NCBI RefSeq assembly: GCF_036456085.1
Contig: NZ_CP138632.1
Location: forward strand, 930,001 to 994,000
Reading direction: 5' to 3'
DNA length: 64,000 bases
DNA from: Veillonella parvula
GTDB taxonomy: Bacteria; Bacillota; Negativicutes; Veillonellales; Veillonellaceae
Shown: piece after piece, positions 36,901-45,155 of the stretch
How positions within the stretch are numbered: position 1 is the stretch's first letter
Layout of the letters: each line of letters begins with the position of its first letter
Program-made: the position numbers and the translations under genes
The notes under the pieces: model-generated
The model's input: the letters and a program-made list of their open reading frames with translations, nothing else
Told to the model about the DNA's origin: nothing
Databases searched by the model: none

Positions 36901-38275
36901 CGCCTACAACATCTGTAACTTGATTATTTTTTCCTAAGATACGCATCTCACCATCGATATTACCTGTAACCGGTGAGGTCATATCTTTTGTGAAAGTGCC
37001 TAAAGGTAAATTTTGAATCTTTATAGTAGTATCAAAATCCCCTGTATCAACCACATATTGGCCCTTAACCTTTGCACTACCTTCGCCTACTGATAGGCGC
37101 ACATCATCCGTACGAACTAAACCGTTATCATATACAATATCACCTTGTAAACGATCAATATAGTAACCATTATAAGAAATACCATCACTAGCAATCGTTG
37201 CATCTACACGTGGAGCTACTGTCGTGCCACCAATATGTGCACGCCCACCTACAATACCAGAAACACCGACGTCTGTTATCGCCTCTAAATCTACTTTATC
37301 GGCCACAACATTAAGATTTAAATACTCTTCATCTTTGCCTAGTGTAACTAAGCCATTGATCTTTGTTACTTGATCATTTACCCTCCAAGAACTACGACTA
37401 ATAATGATTTGATCATTATTAAGCATAATGCGACCCGTGCCATCGGTAATATTATAAATTGTATTACCCCGTTTATAAGTGCCTGTTGAACCTTTAAAGC
37501 CTACATTACCACTCATAATGTATTTGCCATCTTCACTTTTAAGATTTAAATGTAAATCTTGTAACTTACCACTCGTTACAGATAGATCCTTACGAAGTGG
37601 AACAAAACTCATAATACCAGCAGTATCAATTTCATCAGCTTGTACAAAGAGATCAAAATTAGATACATTGTTCATATCAATTTTGCCATTCAAGGTAATT
37701 GCGGAACCATCTACATCAGCAGTAAAGGCACCTTTAGACATGCCACTCATATCAAGCGCCATAGTCCCATCAAGATTTCCTACATTCCTCTTTATTCCAT
37801 CTTTAGTACGTAGCGCTACGCGACCATCATTAACAGTCACAGAGCCATCAAAAGTACCCGACTTATTTGGATCGGATGGTTTTACTAACTTAGTTATACT
37901 CCACGACCCATCAGCTAGTTGCCATATATGAAAATCTGGCGCCTCAACGATTACACTAGAAATAGCCGTAGCCCCTGATGTGTTGCCACCGACAATCTTC
38001 GGCAAAGAAGATAGTTTAACTCCTACAGCTACCTCTTGAGCAGTTCCAACTAAATGACCATCTCTATCTTTGATAGTCACATCTGTTAGAACAACATCAC
38101 CATTCCAATTAATTCGGAGAGAATCATAGTCTATAGATCCGTTTATGACATTATTTACTTGTTCTTTAACCATAGGTGCAATGTAAGTTTGAGCCATAGG
38201 ATTGATGCTGGCACCAACAATACCAGACAAACCTAAAATCGCTGCACCGATAAGGAGCCACTTTTTACGGGTCAT
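33986..38275 (-). CDS. tamB: TamB-like translocation/assembly protein
   Basis: 1429 residues from the ATG at 38275 (GGGAG seven bases upstream). An N-terminal membrane anchor (about 7-25) is followed by more than a thousand residues of repeated amphipathic beta-strands (the AsmA/TamB beta-groove, VNITGETKNPKVELSG type). The C-terminal DUF490 region has GVRLYDRTLYNMFISGDVHFGG and ISMLTFGRGA. The protein ends in Phe. TamB spans the periplasm and helps move phospholipids or assemble outer-membrane proteins. It is adjacent to bamA with no tamA, so BamA may be its outer-membrane partner, as proposed in bacteria lacking TamA. Confidence 0.93.
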   Translation of the reverse strand: MTRKKWLLIGAAILGLSGIVGASINPMAQTYIAPMVKEQVNNVINGSIDYDSLRINWNGDVVLTDVTIKDRDGHLVGTAQEVAVGVKLSSLPKIVGGNTSGATAISSVIVEAPDFHIWQLADGSWSITKLVKPSDPNKSGTFDGSVTVNDGRVALRTKDGIKRNVGNLDGTMALDMSGMSKGAFTADVDGSAITLNGKIDMNNVSNFDLFVQADEIDTAGIMSFVPLRKDLSVTSGKLQDLHLNLKSEDGKYIMSGNVGFKGSTGTYKRGNTIYNITDGTGRIMLNNDQIIISRSSWRVNDQVTKINGLVTLGKDEEYLNLNVVADKVDLEAITDVGVSGIVGGRAHIGGTTVAPRVDATIASDGISYNGYYIDRLQGDIVYDNGLVRTDDVRLSVGEGSAKVKGQYVVDTGDFDTTIKIQNLPLGTFTKDMTSPVTGNIDGEMRILGKNNQVTDVVGAVEGRQIGIRGVVVDTAKANFTHADNSTNMTVVGTIGDGALSGYGYIQNGNIDATISGNALPLTALSPIIGQDVDGTLNTSFAIQGTLDNPNVMGTVWGQEVHYKGARFNNIHGDIKLDNHILTITNGHIGDGDGGYDVNGWYNLNTDVLDLNAKARAARIENVIRTVTDVPITGWFETDNHITGTAANPIIEGRAHLWDGSAYGKLVTNAFAKYNYQNDTLELYRFDIEGYGATITGGGTVSKEAINIDFEGKKIDMGRLLINTDYKVDGLLSGRGQITGSVDNPQFNGYISSDALSVNGELLNDIHGRVYADKSVVNVQDFTFAEADGGRYTAKGGMKFDDSRQLFGVLDVTNGSVKNLLTLLDRSNEHIDGKLNGSVEIGGTRDNPSVNVTGKINDVSIDEKIVGDATIDASLANRKFKVTTLKLPVDEGLIAIGGTMDLDGQADLQVALKDVDIVPFLPLMGKDIQATGWVTGVVNITGETKNPKVELSGAVESGSFNGVGIDEGFVLATMQDQVIQIQRIQGAKSGYKLSVYGKIPLAAIFTSGYIPANDSKSMDVTIDFNEADMAVIPLLTTSVKEATGPLKGTVHITGTIDQPEAYGTVSVRNGTMKLASVENQITGIDGDLIFSGQQGDFQSRINMGKGSAGLAAKVNWSGHTLTNYKAAVQLEDLEVRSEYVRGPLNGELYIADRDGLPTLIGTLNLEKIQFKIPLSLQSSESTKDMGVDVTVHAGKGVRLYDRTLYNMFISGDVHFGGSLQNPTASGQFDVRNGTFKYLSHVFNITKGNAHFVGGSYLPNLQLEAETNVSNYTIMLGVKGTVDHMDLSLSSNPTLSRKQIISMLTFGRGADSNSSTLTNEDVNAVATAGLQMFAFGYVQDALQNTLGLDRINITTGSIDPDEPTNRDTASNYNIEIGKYVLPRVMLTYSQGINNKQNKYGIEYSVKRNLKFTGWHTSKGNNYIGGRWTRSF

Positions 38276-38417
38276 AATGATACTCCCATACACATTATGA
38301 ATAATATAAATATATATACTAATCTTACCACAGACACAGTAATAACTATAGTATTTTCAGAGTGAATTTTATAAAACCTATCAAGAACACCCATTGTCTA
38401 TAATGTCCATTACAAGA

Positions 38418-38443
38418 AAAAAGACGACCGAAGTCGTCTTTTT
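38418..38443 (-). terminator. Rho-independent terminator after tolC
   Basis: AAAAAGACGAC/GTCGTCTTTTT with a CGAA-type tetraloop is followed by CTTGTAATG on the minus strand. Confidence 0.88.
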
Positions 38444-38453
38444 AAAGATCATA

Positions 38454-39914
38454 TTATTGATTGCCGCCTAGTTTTGACAATTGTTCAACAGCACCACTAT
38501 TAGCAATAACTTCAGCACCTTGACCTACAGGTGTAGACAATGGAACGCCTGTTAATTGTTCAAGAGCCGCAATGCTAATATTGTAATTGTAAAGAGCTTC
38601 TACATAGTTATTACGAGCTGTTGTCAACTTAGTTTCTGCATCAAGTACATCAAGGTTCGTACCAACACCTGCACGGTAACGAAGCGTAGCAATACGGAAA
38701 CTTTCTTGACCTTGTGCGACTGCAGTTTGTGTACTTTGGATTGTTTGTTCAGCAGCTCGTAAATTCAAGTATGCTTTTTGTACAGCTAACAATACAGCAT
38801 CAACAGTTGCCAAGTTAGCTTCTTTTGCTTGTTCAAGTTGTGCATTTGCTTTTTTAATAGCATTTTGTGTTGCACCACCGTCCCATAAGTTCCAAGTAGC
38901 ACTAGCACCAACACTCCAGGACTTTGTACTTGTACCAAAGTAACCATCTGGATCACCATAGCCACGACCAGCTTTTACAGCAACCGTAGGCAAATAACCC
39001 GCCTTAGCAGATTTTACAGCTTCTTCCGCAGATTTTACATCAAGAGCTGATTTAACAAGAGCGGAACGATGAAGCATAGCATATGCTTTCGCTTGCTCCA
39101 AAGTTACATTATATGGTTTATATTGTAAATCATGCTCTGCTGTAGTAATAGCTGTTTGTGCAGGGTATGCAATAACTTGATTTAAGTTCGCCTCTGCTAA
39201 ATTTGCAGCATTTTGCGCTTTTACAAGAGATGTTTGAGAATCATCAAGATTTGTTTTAGCGGCCAATACATCGGAGCTCGCCACTAAACCAACATTATAC
39301 TGTGCCTCTACATTGGTTACATGACCTTGATAATCTTTAACAGCTTGTTGTGCTACATCTACCATATTACGGCTCATAATCAATGTATAATAACCGTTAA
39401 GAGCATCATATTTTGCTTGTTGTAAAGCCTCTTCATAGCTAGCACCAGTACCTTCACGAGTATAACGTGCAGAATCAATGCTTGCATCGAGTTGTGGATT
39501 GAATACAGGCGCACTAATGGAGAAGTTATGACTACCAGATTTGCCACTACCTGTGTCACCGCCCGTTTTTTGAGCACTCCAACCATAACTAACACTTGGA
39601 TTCTTACCAGCTGCTACTTGGCTTACTGCAGATTTAGCAGCTTCATAACCCCATTTAGTTTGCTTAGCTGTACGATTATTAGCTAATGCTAAATCAACCG
39701 TACGGGCTTCGTTTAAAGCTAATGTACGTTCATAGGTTTTACTATCTAAAACAGATTTTTCTGCTAATTGCTTTTGTGTTAATTGAATAGCTTCTTTTTG
39801 ATATTTGCTTAATTGGTCTCCGTTGTTAACGGATGTAGTTACTACATCAGCGGCAAATGCACCAGTAGTAACTAAAGAAAGCATTACACCTAAGGAAAGA
39901 ACCTTTTTATTCAT
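38454..39914 (-). CDS. tolC: TolC family outer-membrane efflux protein
   Basis: 486 residues from the ATG at 39914 (GGAGG eight bases upstream). A signal peptide (cleaved near AFA) precedes two OEP repeats of paired long helices and strands, with ANLAEANLNQVIAYP and LRYRAGVGTNLDVLDAE as the matching halves. It forms the outer-membrane exit duct for efflux or type I secretion. Being last in the mla operon, 42 bases after mlaD, with no inner-membrane pump beside it, is unusual; it may serve several pumps. Confidence 0.92.
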   Translation of the reverse strand: MNKKVLSLGVMLSLVTTGAFAADVVTTSVNNGDQLSKYQKEAIQLTQKQLAEKSVLDSKTYERTLALNEARTVDLALANNRTAKQTKWGYEAAKSAVSQVAAGKNPSVSYGWSAQKTGGDTGSGKSGSHNFSISAPVFNPQLDASIDSARYTREGTGASYEEALQQAKYDALNGYYTLIMSRNMVDVAQQAVKDYQGHVTNVEAQYNVGLVASSDVLAAKTNLDDSQTSLVKAQNAANLAEANLNQVIAYPAQTAITTAEHDLQYKPYNVTLEQAKAYAMLHRSALVKSALDVKSAEEAVKSAKAGYLPTVAVKAGRGYGDPDGYFGTSTKSWSVGASATWNLWDGGATQNAIKKANAQLEQAKEANLATVDAVLLAVQKAYLNLRAAEQTIQSTQTAVAQGQESFRIATLRYRAGVGTNLDVLDAETKLTTARNNYVEALYNYNISIAALEQLTGVPLSTPVGQGAEVIANSGAVEQLSKLGGNQ

Positions 39915-39956
39915 AATATGTACCTCCATACTCATATAGAGTAAATGTGTTAGTCA

Positions 39957-41216
39957 TTAGAATACTTGTTTAATACCGAAATAGGTACCTCCATTCGTAG
40001 AACTGAACGGTCTGGTCATTTGAATAACGCCATAGGTATCTTTATGCAAACGTATATCACTACGAATACGATATTTACGATGATTAAGGTCATATAGCGC
40101 GGCTGATAAGGACACAGGACCACGGAGGTTATAATCCACTCCAAGACCCAATTCACTTTCAAAAATACCACCACGCACCAACCATTTAGAACTAATAAAT
40201 CGACCTGCATTCAGATCAAAAGTAGTATCATCCCCCATATTAGAAAGGCCAATTTCAGCCATTCCTTTATTATTAAAGGCACGTACTCTACCATTGACAC
40301 GGAATTCATTATCCGTTGTGTTATACAACAAATCTACAGATGGTTCAATCTTGGTAGATGACTTTTTTTCAGTCATACCAACCTCTACACTATTTCCATT
40401 TACATCCGTTTGGTACGCCTTTCCGCCCATCAGTTTATTGATGCGAGCTGAAATCTGTGCCGTATTATGTAAAGTCTCCTTAATATTTTCTTGTGCTTTA
40501 GGATCTGTTACAGTTGATTCCATGGTACGAGCCATATTATCTACACGATCAGTAGTTTGTTTTAAATTAGTTAAAATAGCACGCATATCATTGCCTGCAT
40601 TACCATCAGCATTAAACTGTTGTGCTGCTTGATTTAGCTGAGCCGTTACATCCGCCATATTTTGTGTAATAGCTACCGCATTATCAGCCATCACAGCTGT
40701 AGATTGCAAAGAATATTTAAGTGCACTTTGAGTTGCAGGATCACCAATAATACTATTAATAGACTGTAGCATCTTCTCAGTACCATCCATTAATTTTTGT
40801 GCACTCTGCATGGCCTTATCCACAGCATCAACGCCTTCACCTTTAACGGAGTCACCATCTTGTAAATATACTTTAGACTGTCCTGGTGAAATTTGAATAA
40901 ATTTATCACCTAAAAAACCATCTGACCCCAAGGAAAAGATCGAGTCACTTGGAATCTGCGTTTTTTCATCAAGTTTCATCTTAACCACAACGCCACGCGG
41001 TGTAATTTCAATATCAGAAACAGTCCCGATGGCCACGCCGGAAAATTTAACCTGATTCCCATTTTTTAGGCCATTTACTTGAGTGAAATCACCTGTAATT
41101 GTCATTTGCGGTTTAGCCCAAATATCGATACGGCCTACAAATAGTATGCCTGCAATAAATAGAACTATACCTATTATTGTAAAAGCCCCTACCTTGGCCT
41201 CCGTCGTCCACTTCAT
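39957..41216 (-). CDS. mlaD: MlaD-type MCE protein with C-terminal beta-barrel-like domain
   Basis: 419 residues, far longer than E. coli MlaD (183). One N-terminal membrane helix (about 8-27) and one MCE domain (about 36-115, FTQVNGLKNGNQVKFSGVAIG) come first. A long helical segment (about 120-265) and a strand-rich end (about 280-419) follow, with alternating motifs such as RVRAFNNKGMAEIGLSN and a terminal VF. This fits the reported Veillonella MlaD that spans from inner to outer membrane and ends in its own barrel. It shares one base with the mlaF stop. Confidence 0.92.
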   Translation of the reverse strand: MKWTTEAKVGAFTIIGIVLFIAGILFVGRIDIWAKPQMTITGDFTQVNGLKNGNQVKFSGVAIGTVSDIEITPRGVVVKMKLDEKTQIPSDSIFSLGSDGFLGDKFIQISPGQSKVYLQDGDSVKGEGVDAVDKAMQSAQKLMDGTEKMLQSINSIIGDPATQSALKYSLQSTAVMADNAVAITQNMADVTAQLNQAAQQFNADGNAGNDMRAILTNLKQTTDRVDNMARTMESTVTDPKAQENIKETLHNTAQISARINKLMGGKAYQTDVNGNSVEVGMTEKKSSTKIEPSVDLLYNTTDNEFRVNGRVRAFNNKGMAEIGLSNMGDDTTFDLNAGRFISSKWLVRGGIFESELGLGVDYNLRGPVSLSAALYDLNHRKYRIRSDIRLHKDTYGVIQMTRPFSSTNGGTYFGIKQVF

Positions 41217-41974
41217 TATATATCTCCCATCGCAGATTCGTTAATCGGCTCTGCTTCACCATGAATAAATTGTTGTACCTTCTTATTTGTAGAATTCTTA
41301 AATTCTATTGTATCAGAAATTTCTACAAAATGCCCCTGATCGAGTAAAGCTATGCGGTCAGCAACATAAAATGCTGACTGCATATCATGTGTTACCACGA
41401 TAGAAGTACAACCAAGCCGATTCTGCATCCCCTTAATTAGTATACTAATCGTACCTGATGTAATAGGATCTAACCCTGATGAAGGTTCATCATAAAGAAT
41501 TAAACTCGGATCTAGTGCTATAGCACGAGCTAAGCTAACCCGCTTTTTCATACCACCAGATAACTCATTAGGCATATAGGACTCATATCCCTTTAAACCA
41601 ACCCAATCAAGTCTTTCTGCCACAATGCGTTTGATTTCGTCATCCTTTAACTTCGTATGTTGACGCAAACCAAAAGCTACGTTCTCACCTACCGACATAG
41701 AATCAAACAAAGCTGAATATTGGAATACCATCCCCATTTTTCTTCGTACCGTATTAAATTCATCTTCAGATAATGTAGTTATATCTGTGCCATCTACGAT
41801 AATCTGCCCTGATGTAGGACGTTGTAAACCTATTAATAAGCGAAGTAATGTACTTTTACCACTACCACTGCCGCCTAATATAACTAACGTCTCCCCATCA
41901 TTAATAGTGAGATTAACAGAGTCTAAAATCACACGTGACTCGTAGGCAACTACAACATTGCGTAGTTCAATCAT
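41216..41974 (-). CDS. mlaF: Phospholipid transport ATPase MlaF
   Basis: 252 residues. Walker A is GGSGSGKST, the signature LSGGMKKRVSLARA and Walker B LILYDEPSSGLDP. The KR after the signature is typical of MlaF-like ATPases. It powers MlaE. It lies 21 bases after mlaE. Confidence 0.95.
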   Translation of the reverse strand: MIELRNVVVAYESRVILDSVNLTINDGETLVILGGSGSGKSTLLRLLIGLQRPTSGQIIVDGTDITTLSEDEFNTVRRKMGMVFQYSALFDSMSVGENVAFGLRQHTKLKDDEIKRIVAERLDWVGLKGYESYMPNELSGGMKKRVSLARAIALDPSLILYDEPSSGLDPITSGTISILIKGMQNRLGCTSIVVTHDMQSAFYVADRIALLDQGHFVEISDTIEFKNSTNKKVQQFIHGEAEPINESAMGDI

Positions 41975-41995
41975 AAATCCCTCTAAAAATATCCA

Positions 41996-42757
41996 CTAAA
42001 ATAACAATGTAGATAAAAAGTAATTTAATACAAATACTAGAATAATACTAGTTACTACAGAACTAGTAGTGGAAAAACCAACAGCTTCTGCGCCCATTTT
42101 AGTTTCCATGCCCTTATAAGCACCTACCAATGCAATGACAGCACCAAACACACTAGACTTTATAAGTCCTAAGGTGAAATCTGAAATGGTAGAAAACATT
42201 TGAATAGAATCTAAATATGTACTAGGCGCCAAACCCTTGATAACAGTGGCTACAAAGTAACCACCGGCAATACCGATAACAACACCATAAAATGCCAAAA
42301 TTGGCACCATAATCATACACGCTACTACACGTGGTACCACGAGGTAACCAACAGGATCAACAGCCATAACACGTAGGGCATCAATTTGTTCTGTTACCTT
42401 CATTGTACCAATTTCAGCCGTGATAGCTGCGCCAACACGGCCGGCTAATACTACACCAACTAAGATAGGACCCAATTCACGGCCCATAGCTACAGCCATA
42501 AGGCCACCTACTGTACTTTGAGCACCATAGGTAATGAGTACATCTGTAATCTGTAAGGTCATAACGGCACCAGCAAAGAGTAGAGTTAAGCTAATAATAG
42601 GCAAGGAGTCTACCCCTAAGTGAGCCATCTGTTGAAATACATGCCACAGATTAATCATTTTTAATTGTTTTATTGTTTGCCACACTAATAATGTAGCACT
42701 ACCCATCTGCGATAAGCCGTTTATGACGACTCGACCTATCGATTCTAGCCAACTCAA
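41996..42757 (-). CDS. mlaE: Phospholipid transport permease MlaE
   Basis: 253 residues. Five to six membrane segments and the MlaE family signature around LGPILVGVVLAGRVGAAITAE are seen, followed by ALRVMAVDPVGYLVVPRV. Forms the inner-membrane channel with MlaF and MlaD. MlaA, B and C are not present in the window, as expected for the minimal Mla system of this group. Confidence 0.95.
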   Translation of the reverse strand: MSWLESIGRVVINGLSQMGSATLLVWQTIKQLKMINLWHVFQQMAHLGVDSLPIISLTLLFAGAVMTLQITDVLITYGAQSTVGGLMAVAMGRELGPILVGVVLAGRVGAAITAEIGTMKVTEQIDALRVMAVDPVGYLVVPRVVACMIMVPILAFYGVVIGIAGGYFVATVIKGLAPSTYLDSIQMFSTISDFTLGLIKSSVFGAVIALVGAYKGMETKMGAEAVGFSTTSSVVTSIILVFVLNYFLSTLLF

Positions 42758-42787
42758 CAGTCTATCCCTTTCCCTTACAGTTTCAAC

Positions 42788-44770
42788 TTATTCAGCTGTA
42801 TTTGTTCCACCAGCATTAGCCTCATCTTTTTTATTGGTTTCTTTCGACTCTTTTTTAGAATCCTTTTTAGACTCAGCTTTATCCGTTTTATCTTTTTTAG
42901 ATTGATCTTCCAATTCTAACTTGCGTTCCATCTTAATCTGATGTTTCGCTTCTTTGACACGTTTTGCTAATTCTTTATCCCGATCAGCAGGCTTCATTAC
43001 ATGAATCGTAAATTGACCATCACCTTGCACAATGTACTCAGTATCAACAGCAGTCTTTTCAGGTTTCTTTTCATCATCCTTACTAGAACTCAAATCTTCT
43101 TGACCTGTTTTTTTCTTTACATCCCCTGGCATAGGTTTTGATTCCACATCTTTAAGCTTAGCCTTTTTAACAGATTGAGAGCCATCTTCATCAACTAAGC
43201 TGATACCATCTTCCAAAAATTCTACAACGATTTGATTATTTGTATCTGTCTTTTGAATTTCATCATAAAGCTCATCAAAATCTTTATGAACTTTCAAACG
43301 GCGTAAAATTTCATCTGTTAAATTATATTTCTGTTTTTCCAATACGTATGGTAATGGAATCTCGCCACCGCCACGCACCTCTAAGGTATACTTACCAATA
43401 GCTTGATCTTCAGGTACCTTAAAGAAAATTTGTTTAATAACCTTTTCACCGCGGAACGGCTCTAATGTTACATCTACTACGATAGTATCCCCAGGAGAAA
43501 CTACAGTAGACGAAGCAGAAGCATCGATAAGCTTTGCTGTTTTCTTATCTTGCGTTACGTTTGTTTCAACCGAAATATCCGAAATTTCATAGTTGATGAA
43601 TCGATTGTTCATAAGAACATCAATGACATTATAAAATTCATCAACTGCTTTTTCACTAATAGAATCAGAGCTGTAGAACATATTTGTCCGCGTTAATGGC
43701 TTATGTTCTTTCCCTTTTGGCGTAATAGTATAAGAAATTGTAGCCGTACCAGAGCCACTGCGATCCAATGTTTTATTCAACATATTGTATAAGGCTGTAG
43801 CTGCTAAAGTTGGTGTCATTTCACCATCTTCAATAACCTTGACAGAACTAGTTCTATCACGGCCCATATCAATATCCTTTAAATGGAATCGCAATGGAAT
43901 ACCTGGCGAAATCACGCCTGATACACCTGCAATACCGGCACCTCTATCTTCGGTAACAGAGCCAATCTCTTTACCCATAGAGCCAAGCTTAAAGGCAGCA
44001 TTATAGCTTTTTACAACGGTAAAGATACTTGCATTGTGCATAAAATAGTTAGAAGAACCATGTTTTAAGAATGGATGACCAAAGGCAACAACCTTTTCAC
44101 CATCTACATGAGTAACAGTACCAATAGCGCCCAATTTAAGGTCACCATCAACTAGCAAAGCCGCTACTGAGCCACCAGCTTCTAAAGGTTTTGCAATTTC
44201 ATCACCACTAGCACTTGCGGTGTCATATGTTTCATATTTATATTGTGGTAACTTCGATTTAAAGTATTCCATTGATGCCGCATCGAAGCCATATGCCATA
44301 AGTGGAGTACCTAAAGGAATCAATTGTGTATCATCCCAAGGTTTAGATAAGTTTTTCTCATATGGTATATTCCATAGTTTGACCATATCCTCAATAGGAG
44401 TAATCATACCTATCGTACCATCCGCAAACCCCCAGCCATAAGCAACAGCCCCAACGAGTTTACCATTTATATATACAGGGCTACCACTCATACCATGCGC
44501 AATGCCACCAGTTTGATCCATAACGGGGCCGGAAAACTTGGCTAAAATAAGATGACCAGATGGTCCCTTATCCTTCATGACACCCAGTACCTTTACATCA
44601 AAGGTGGAAATAGTATCCCCTACGATTACAGTTTTTGCAATACCTTCCATACCTGTTGTTACATCATTGACAGGCATAAAATCAATAGCCTGTGCAGTTG
44701 TAAGTGAAGTACAGAAGAAAAGCGCCAGTATCGCTTTTCTATACCGACGCCAAGAATGAGAAAACTTCAT
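42788..44770 (-). CDS. SpoIVB-type S55 serine protease domain protein
   Basis: 660 residues. A signal peptide (to about 28, TTAQA) precedes an S55 domain (about 30-250) with the catalytic Ser in GGIAHGMSGSPVY, an upstream candidate His and the GHPFLKHGSSNYFM motif. A beta-rich middle follows, and an extremely Lys/Asp/Glu-rich tail (about 555-660). In spore formers SpoIVB cleaves SpoIVFA in the sigma-K pathway. Veillonella does not sporulate, so a role in envelope proteolysis is inferred, given its position directly before mlaE (30 bases). Substrate unknown. Confidence 0.85.
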   Translation of the reverse strand: MKFSHSWRRYRKAILALFFCTSLTTAQAIDFMPVNDVTTGMEGIAKTVIVGDTISTFDVKVLGVMKDKGPSGHLILAKFSGPVMDQTGGIAHGMSGSPVYINGKLVGAVAYGWGFADGTIGMITPIEDMVKLWNIPYEKNLSKPWDDTQLIPLGTPLMAYGFDAASMEYFKSKLPQYKYETYDTASASGDEIAKPLEAGGSVAALLVDGDLKLGAIGTVTHVDGEKVVAFGHPFLKHGSSNYFMHNASIFTVVKSYNAAFKLGSMGKEIGSVTEDRGAGIAGVSGVISPGIPLRFHLKDIDMGRDRTSSVKVIEDGEMTPTLAATALYNMLNKTLDRSGSGTATISYTITPKGKEHKPLTRTNMFYSSDSISEKAVDEFYNVIDVLMNNRFINYEISDISVETNVTQDKKTAKLIDASASSTVVSPGDTIVVDVTLEPFRGEKVIKQIFFKVPEDQAIGKYTLEVRGGGEIPLPYVLEKQKYNLTDEILRRLKVHKDFDELYDEIQKTDTNNQIVVEFLEDGISLVDEDGSQSVKKAKLKDVESKPMPGDVKKKTGQEDLSSSKDDEKKPEKTAVDTEYIVQGDGQFTIHVMKPADRDKELAKRVKEAKHQIKMERKLELEDQSKKDKTDKAESKKDSKKESKETNKKDEANAGGTNTAE

Positions 44771-44782
44771 TCCTTCTCTCCT

Positions 44783-45067
44783 TTATTTACTTTCTACAGT
44801 GACAACGATTTGATCACGAGAAACGTCTGAACCCACTGTAACATTAACCGCCGTTACAGTACCAGTTACAGTAGATTTAGCAGCAGCCATAGGACCAGCC
44901 AATGTCTCTACAGTCACCAATGTTTGGCCTTCTGTTACAGAAGTACCAACAGAAACTGTAGAAGCAACTTTACCTGTTAATACACTTTGGTATGATACAG
45001 GGGCCGCCATTACAGAGCTAACACTTAAAATGCCTAATGCAGCTAAAGCTAACGCTACTCTTTTCAT
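44783..45067 (-). CDS. Small secreted biotinyl/lipoyl-like domain protein
   Basis: 94 residues with a clear signal peptide (cleavage near VMAAP, about residue 22). The mature ~70 residues have the hammerhead beta-hairpin pattern of biotinyl domains (VSVGTSVTEGQTLVTVETL ... GTVTAVNVTVGSDVSRDQI). The usual Met-Lys-Met modification site is replaced by Leu-Ala-Gly-Pro-Met, so it should not be biotinylated. Such modules also occur in periplasmic adaptors. It is first in the S55-mla-tolC operon, with a strong AAAGGAGGG ribosome-binding site. Function unknown. Confidence 0.75.
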   Translation of the reverse strand: MKRVALALAALGILSVSSVMAAPVSYQSVLTGKVASTVSVGTSVTEGQTLVTVETLAGPMAAAKSTVTGTVTAVNVTVGSDVSRDQIVVTVESK

Positions 45068-45105
45068 AACGATCCCTCCTTTTACAAAATTAGTTATGTA
45101 TTTAT

Positions 45106-45134
45106 AGTATACTAAATTATTAGTAATATTTCAA
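45106..45134 (-). promoter_or_regulatory. Promoter of the biotinyl-like/S55/mla/tolC operon
   Basis: The -35 TTGAAA (45129-45134), a 17-base spacer and -10 TATACT (45106-45111) are seen. Confidence 0.75.
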
Positions 45135-45155
45135 ACAAAATTGTATGCAACGAAT

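Noticed and set aside
33986-38275. Frameshift or gene fusion in the very long minus-strand gene
   Set aside because: One continuous frame with an N-terminal anchor, repeated beta-groove and C-terminal DUF490 region is the normal TamB design.
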